A DNA stretch of 7,381 nt from an uncultured Phaeodactylibacter sp. (GTDB taxonomy: Bacteria > Bacteroidota > Bacteroidia > Chitinophagales > Saprospiraceae): NCBI GenBank assembly GCA_913062745.1, contig CAJXXJ010000175.1:1-7381 (forward strand). Reading direction: 5' to 3'. Shown one piece after another: positions 5,834 through 7,381 of this stretch. The notes below the pieces were generated by a model. It saw only the letters and a list, made by a program, of their open reading frames with translations. It ran no database searches and was not told the DNA's origin. Position 1 is the first letter of the stretch. Each line of letters begins with the position of its first letter. The translations under genes were made by a program, and so were the position numbers.

Positions 5834-5892
5834 GATTTTTTTTGCAAAAAGCTATCAGAGCATAAAACTCCTGCAGCCAGTCAGAAAATTTC

Positions 5893-6195
5893 TTAAACCA
5901 CTCCCGTCACCAGCAGTGAAACCTCGTCGTCGAGCACCTCAATAAAGCCACCGTTGATAGTGAAGGTGATGTCGCGGCCCGGCTGTGTGTTGGTTTCCAC
6001 CCGGCCGGTCTCCTCATCGAAGTAACGGTATTCGCCGCTGCCTGCGGTAATCTGTACCCGGCCTGCTTCCAGAGAAGACACAATGGGGGCGTGGTTTTTC
6101 AATATCTGAAATTCGCCGTTGGTGCCCGGCACCCGCACTGAAGTAATCGGGCCCTGAAAGATTTCTTTATCCGGTGTCAGAACGCTAATGTTCAT
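5893..6195 (-). CDS. atpC: F1Fo ATP synthase epsilon subunit, short form
   Basis: A 100-residue subunit of the F1 central stalk, which links the rotor to the catalytic head at the cytoplasmic face of the inner membrane. It has the N-terminal beta-sandwich signatures LTPDKEIFQGPITSVRVPG (6-24), NGEFQILKNHAPIVSSLEAG (26-45) and NGGFIEVLDDEVSLLV (81-96), where it ends. A hydrophilic insertion of about 20 residues (52-73, with YFDEETGRVETNTQPGR) splits the middle strands. The two-helix C-terminal domain of E. coli epsilon (about 139 residues), which inhibits ATP hydrolysis, is missing altogether. The gene lies 98 bp downstream of atpD on the same strand, the normal order. No other ATP synthase gene follows, so the remaining subunits must be elsewhere. 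ATG 6195 is preceded by A/T-rich sequence without a strong Shine-Dalgarno match. Confidence 0.95.
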   Translation of the reverse strand: MNISVLTPDKEIFQGPITSVRVPGTNGEFQILKNHAPIVSSLEAGRVQITAGSGEYRYFDEETGRVETNTQPGRDITFTINGGFIEVLDDEVSLLVTGVV

Positions 6196-6229
6196 ATCCG
6201 CTTAATTTTGGGTTTGCACTTAGTCGGCG

Positions 6230-6237
6230 CAAATATA
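6230..6237 (-). promoter_or_regulatory. Possible internal promoter (-7 box) for atpC
   Basis: TATATTTG on the minus strand is a perfect 8/8 match to the Bacteroidota -7 box TAnnTTTG, about 35 bp before the atpC start. No TTG stands at the right distance upstream; that place is taken by the GC-rich hairpin at 6243-6275. It may be a weak internal promoter, or chance in an AT-rich gap. Confidence 0.3.
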
Positions 6238-6242
6238 GAAAT

Positions 6243-6275
6243 CGGAGGAAGCGGCCCGGCGGGCTGCTTCCTCCG
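6243..6275 (-). repeat. 15-bp inverted repeat (hairpin) between atpD and atpC
   Basis: CGGAGGAAGCGGCCC (6243-6257) pairs with GGGCTGCTTCCTCCG (6261-6275) over 15 positions, with one G-T wobble, around a three-base loop. It begins 18 bp after the atpD stop. On the minus strand it is followed by GATTTCTATATTTG, T-rich but without a continuous T-run. A partial terminator, or an mRNA-stabilising or processing hairpin that sets the beta:epsilon ratio, fits better than a full terminator. Confidence 0.8.
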
Positions 6276-6293
6276 CGAAATGATAGTCAATGA

Positions 6294-7381
<1,088 letters not shown>

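Larger units (their letters stand above)
5630..5892. other. 263-bp spacer between permease gene and atpC
   Basis: No gene is seen. Reading leftward from atpC it holds a palindrome TTTTTGCAAAAA (5839-5850), the terminator-like hairpin (5800-5833), a purine/pyrimidine-biased stretch (5693-5720), and the permease promoter candidate. Two near-identical 15-mers, CTCCGGGCTATGGTG (5636-5650) and CTCCGGGCTACGGCG (5736-5750), lie exactly 100 bp apart on either side of that promoter. Confidence 0.6.

Overview
The window looks like an ordinary chromosomal stretch of a free-living Bacteroidota bacterium, perhaps from the Saprospiraceae/Lewinella side of the phylum; this lineage guess is inference. Three things point that way. 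Several gene starts are preceded by TTG-N16-20-TAnnTTTN promoter-like sequences, the phylum's typical -33/-7 type. Most start codons lack a convincing Shine-Dalgarno sequence. atpD is followed directly by a very short atpC. No tRNA, rRNA, CRISPR array, transposase or phage gene is visible.

Layout, left to right. A lipoprotein gene on the minus strand (1-229) runs off the left edge. A classical short-chain dehydrogenase/reductase (SDR) lies at 278-1069, minus. A non-coding stretch of 350 bp (1070-1419) holds a clear intrinsic terminator for the minus strand and a 12-bp palindrome. Two tandem small heat-shock protein (Hsp20) genes follow, both minus (1420-1851 and 1944-2384). A divergent regulatory region (2385-2642) separates them from a plus-strand SDR of the peroxisomal trans-2-enoyl-CoA reductase (PECR) type (2643-3407). 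Converging on that gene with only 8 bp between stop codons is a large minus-strand amino-acid permease fused to two universal-stress domains (3416-5629). A 263-bp spacer carries its promoter and the terminator of the ATP synthase genes. Then come atpC (5893-6195) and the C-terminal part of atpD (6294-7381), which is cut by the right edge.

How the genes fit together. atpD and atpC are one transcription unit encoding the beta and epsilon subunits of F1. The two Hsp20 chaperones probably form a stress operon. The permease with Usp domains may tie solute uptake to stress or energy state. The two SDRs belong to different subfamilies and are not evidently linked.

The most interesting signal is regulatory. 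Upstream of the Hsp20 pair there is a good sigma-54 (-24/-12) promoter match. Two 13-bp imperfect palindromes, TGYCATTTTGRCR, lie about 77 and 109 bp upstream of the predicted start, spaced 32 bp apart (three helical turns). That is the layout expected for an enhancer-binding activator. A second notable signal is a 15-bp stem between atpD and atpC next to a perfect TAnnTTTG box. No wholly new multi-gene system is evident.
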